NCBI GenBank assembly: GCA_003224085.1
Contig: QHYK01000052.1
Coordinates: 1-64,000 of the forward strand
Length of the DNA: 64,000 nt
Source: Acidobacteriota bacterium
GTDB taxonomy: Bacteria > Acidobacteriota > Terriglobia > Acidiferrales > UBA7541
Direction: 5' to 3'
A model generated the notes under the pieces. That model was not told the DNA's origin. It worked only from the letters and a program-made list of their open reading frames with translations, and made no database searches. The translations under genes and the position numbers were made by a program. This document shows positions 62,239 to 64,000 of this stretch, piece by piece (within the stretch, counting starts at the first letter, position 1; each line of letters starts with the position of its first letter).

Positions 62239-64000
62239 ATGAGTTTAAGCAAACTTTCTGTGCGGCTCATTGTCTCTTCAGCTTGCGTAGTATCTATGAG
62301 CGCCGTTGCTAACGCGCAATACCGCGCTTCCATACAAGGCGTCGTGATGGATCCACAAGGGGCCGTCGTTTCGGGAGCGAAGGTAACGGTCACCGCCAAA
62401 GATACGGCGCTGACGCAGGAAGCCACCACAGATCAAAATGGCGTGTATACGGTTAACCGGCTGGCGCCTGGTCTCTACACCATCACCGTCGAGAAATCCG
62501 GATTTCAAAAAAAGGTTCTAGAGAGTGTCAACATCATAGGGGAACAGGCCAACTCGTTGAATGTGACGCTTGAAGTCGGCCAGGTGACTCAATCTATAAC
62601 TGTCAACGGGAACGATTTGCCCGCGATTGACACGGAAACCGGCCAAATTAGTGGCACCCTCTCAAGCACTGAGATCCAGGATCTTCCCTCGTTCGGCCGG
62701 GACCCTTTTCAACTACTCCGCCTAGCTCCCGGCGTTTTCGGTGACTCCGCGCACAATAACGGCGGTGGAAGCCAGAACGTTCCCGGAAGTGCAGGCCCAG
62801 GTGGGGCCAGTGCCACCAGCAGCATTTTTCAGACGGAGAACCAGGTTCAAGCTTTTGCAAATGGCCAGCGCAACGAAGCAAACGGCTTTCAGGTTGACGG
62901 CGTCTCTGTGAACAGCCTGGACTGGGGCGGCGCGGCGATCATTACGCCCAACGAAGAGTCGGTGAAGGAGGTCAAGGTAACTTCCAACTCCTACGACGCA
63001 GAGTACGGGCGAAGTAGCGCTGCACAAGTGGAGGTGATCTCGCAAAGCGGCACGAATCAGTATCACGGAAGTATTTTTCTCAAAATGGACCGGCCGGGCT
63101 TGAATTCCTATCAGGGATACAACGGTCCGAGCGGACCAGCTGCAGACCAGCGCGTCAGCAACCGGTTCAATCAGATCGGCGGCAGCGTCGGTGGACCGAT
63201 TATTCACAACAAGCTGTTCGCATTTTTCTCTTACGAAACGCTGCGAAACAACTCTGTGAGTACCGGGACCACTTGGGTGGAAACGCCTCAGTACCTCAAA
63301 GCGGTAGGCGCCGAATCCGGCTTTATTGCGGGTAGCATGCTGAGTTTCCCCGGAGAGGGCGCTTCCTTCAGCACGGCGCTTCCGTCAACGTGCGCGCAGG
63401 CGAATTTTCCTGCAACGAACTGCCAGGCAGTGGGCGGCGGCTTGGATATTGGCTCGCCTCTAACGTCTGGCAAGGGCACGAAGGACCCCACCTTTGGCCA
63501 AGCAGGTACCCCCTTTGGAGTTGGCAATGGCCTTGATGGTGTTCCTGACATTGAATTCGTGCAATTCACGAATCCGACGATTCTGACGGCGACCCAATAC
63601 AACGGCCGCGCTGATTACCAGGTCAAGCCCAGCGACCTCGTGACGTTTAGCGTCTATTGGGTACCGAACGACGCGACTTTCCTGAATGGGCAGGCGCGCA
63701 CAGCAAACCTGTGGCATTCCGACCGCCTTAATTACTCAGGTACCATGCTCTGGAATCATACCTTTGCACCAACGCTCCTCAACGAAGCGCGCTTCAACGT
63801 TTCACGCTGGTATTTCAATGAAGTCCAATCCAACCCGCAAGAGCCGTGGGGCCTGCCCCAAGACGCGATTACCGGACTGCCCGGCGCTATGAATCAGATC
63901 GTCTTCGGGGCTAACGGCCCTGGCGTTTTCTACAAAACCGGTTACAACATCCGAGACACGGTCAGGAAGGCCCTGAACCGGCATTCTTTGAGTTTCGGCG
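62239..64000 (+). CDS. TonB-dependent receptor with carboxypeptidase-regulatory-like domain (Oar-type), 5' part
   Basis: The frame is open from ATG 62239 to the window end (587 codons), so the gene is cut by the edge; family members have about 1000-1200 residues. A signal peptide ends near ANAQ (residue 27). Residues about 30-115 are a carboxypeptidase-regulatory-like domain (GVVMDPQGAVVSGAKVTVTA). A plug domain follows (ANGQRNEANGFQVDGVSVN, EVKVTSNSYDAEYGRSS) and then barrel strands. Such Oar-like receptors are very numerous in acidobacteria and are thought to import glycans or other large nutrients; the ligand is unknown. GGAGG precedes the ATG. Confidence 0.9.
   Translation, partial: MSLSKLSVRLIVSSACVVSMSAVANAQYRASIQGVVMDPQGAVVSGAKVTVTAKDTALTQEATTDQNGVYTVNRLAPGLYTITVEKSGFQKKVLESVNIIGEQANSLNVTLEVGQVTQSITVNGNDLPAIDTETGQISGTLSSTEIQDLPSFGRDPFQLLRLAPGVFGDSAHNNGGGSQNVPGSAGPGGASATSSIFQTENQVQAFANGQRNEANGFQVDGVSVNSLDWGGAAIITPNEESVKEVKVTSNSYDAEYGRSSAAQVEVISQSGTNQYHGSIFLKMDRPGLNSYQGYNGPSGPAADQRVSNRFNQIGGSVGGPIIHNKLFAFFSYETLRNNSVSTGTTWVETPQYLKAVGAESGFIAGSMLSFPGEGASFSTALPSTCAQANFPATNCQAVGGGLDIGSPLTSGKGTKDPTFGQAGTPFGVGNGLDGVPDIEFVQFTNPTILTATQYNGRADYQVKPSDLVTFSVYWVPNDATFLNGQARTANLWHSDRLNYSGTMLWNHTFAPTLLNEARFNVSRWYFNEVQSNPQEPWGLPQDAITGLPGAMNQIVFGANGPGVFYKTGYNIRDTVRKALNRHSLSFG

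Overview
The window looks like chromosomal DNA of a soil-type bacterium, most likely an acidobacterium (Acidobacteriota). The pointers are the carboxypeptidase-regulatory-like (Oar-type) TonB-dependent receptor entered at the right edge, several secreted families that are common in that phylum, a two-subunit glycine decarboxylase, a BlaI/M56 pair, and moderately high GC with C/T-rich low-complexity spacers. This is inference from gene content. There is no rRNA or tRNA gene in the window to anchor taxonomy, and no CRISPR array, prophage or intact insertion sequence.

Layout. 1-2.1 kb: tail of a CPBP membrane protease, a frameshifted small gene, a DinB protein, a DUF2059-like secreted protein and a decayed IS200/IS605-type remnant. 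2.1-14.5 kb: a MASE1-GGDEF cyclase, thiG, a Dps ferritin, a double-domain M16 protease, an outer-membrane barrel protein, a long-chain acyl-CoA ligase, and a blaI-M56 pair in which the M56 protein carries unusual C-terminal fusions. 14.5-22.4 kb: a shortened cupin, a two-PilZ protein, then histidine catabolism (hutU, hutI, an unknown membrane protein, ftcD). 22.5-27.8 kb: an RsbW-like protein with a Cys-rich mini-protein, then the glycine cleavage cluster gcvT-gcvH-gcvPA-gcvPB. The histidine and glycine blocks both feed one-carbon units to tetrahydrofolate.

28-42.4 kb: SulP transporter, secreted phosphodiesterase, M48 protease, a three-gene operon with two tandem ClpA/ClpB-D2-like AAA+ ATPases, an alkyltransferase-like DNA-repair protein, an ABC-2 exporter, ilvE, a probable selenoprotein related to the CTP synthase amidotransferase domain, and a DmpA-type P1 peptidase. 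42.8-52.6 kb: aquaporin, pilT, a second DinB protein, an Ig-like lipoprotein, recX, a gene remnant, alaS with an internal insertion and a lytic transglycosylase. 52.9-64 kb: an AMIN/amidase cell-wall hydrolase, a DUF6599-like protein, an RND adaptor and pump, a Tat-exported TIM-barrel protein, and the start of the TonB receptor behind a near-consensus sigma70 promoter.

The most striking observation is at 40357-41169. One open frame is interrupted only by a TGA at the exact position of the catalytic cysteine of a class I glutamine amidotransferase, and it is followed at the right distance by a SECIS-like stem-loop. It is therefore read here as a selenocysteine gene rather than a broken gene. 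Second-rank observations are the tandem Clp-like ATPases that keep a ClpP-docking-like tripeptide, the M56/POTRA-like/efflux-adaptor fusion, and the IS605-derived remnant with an omega-RNA-like right end.
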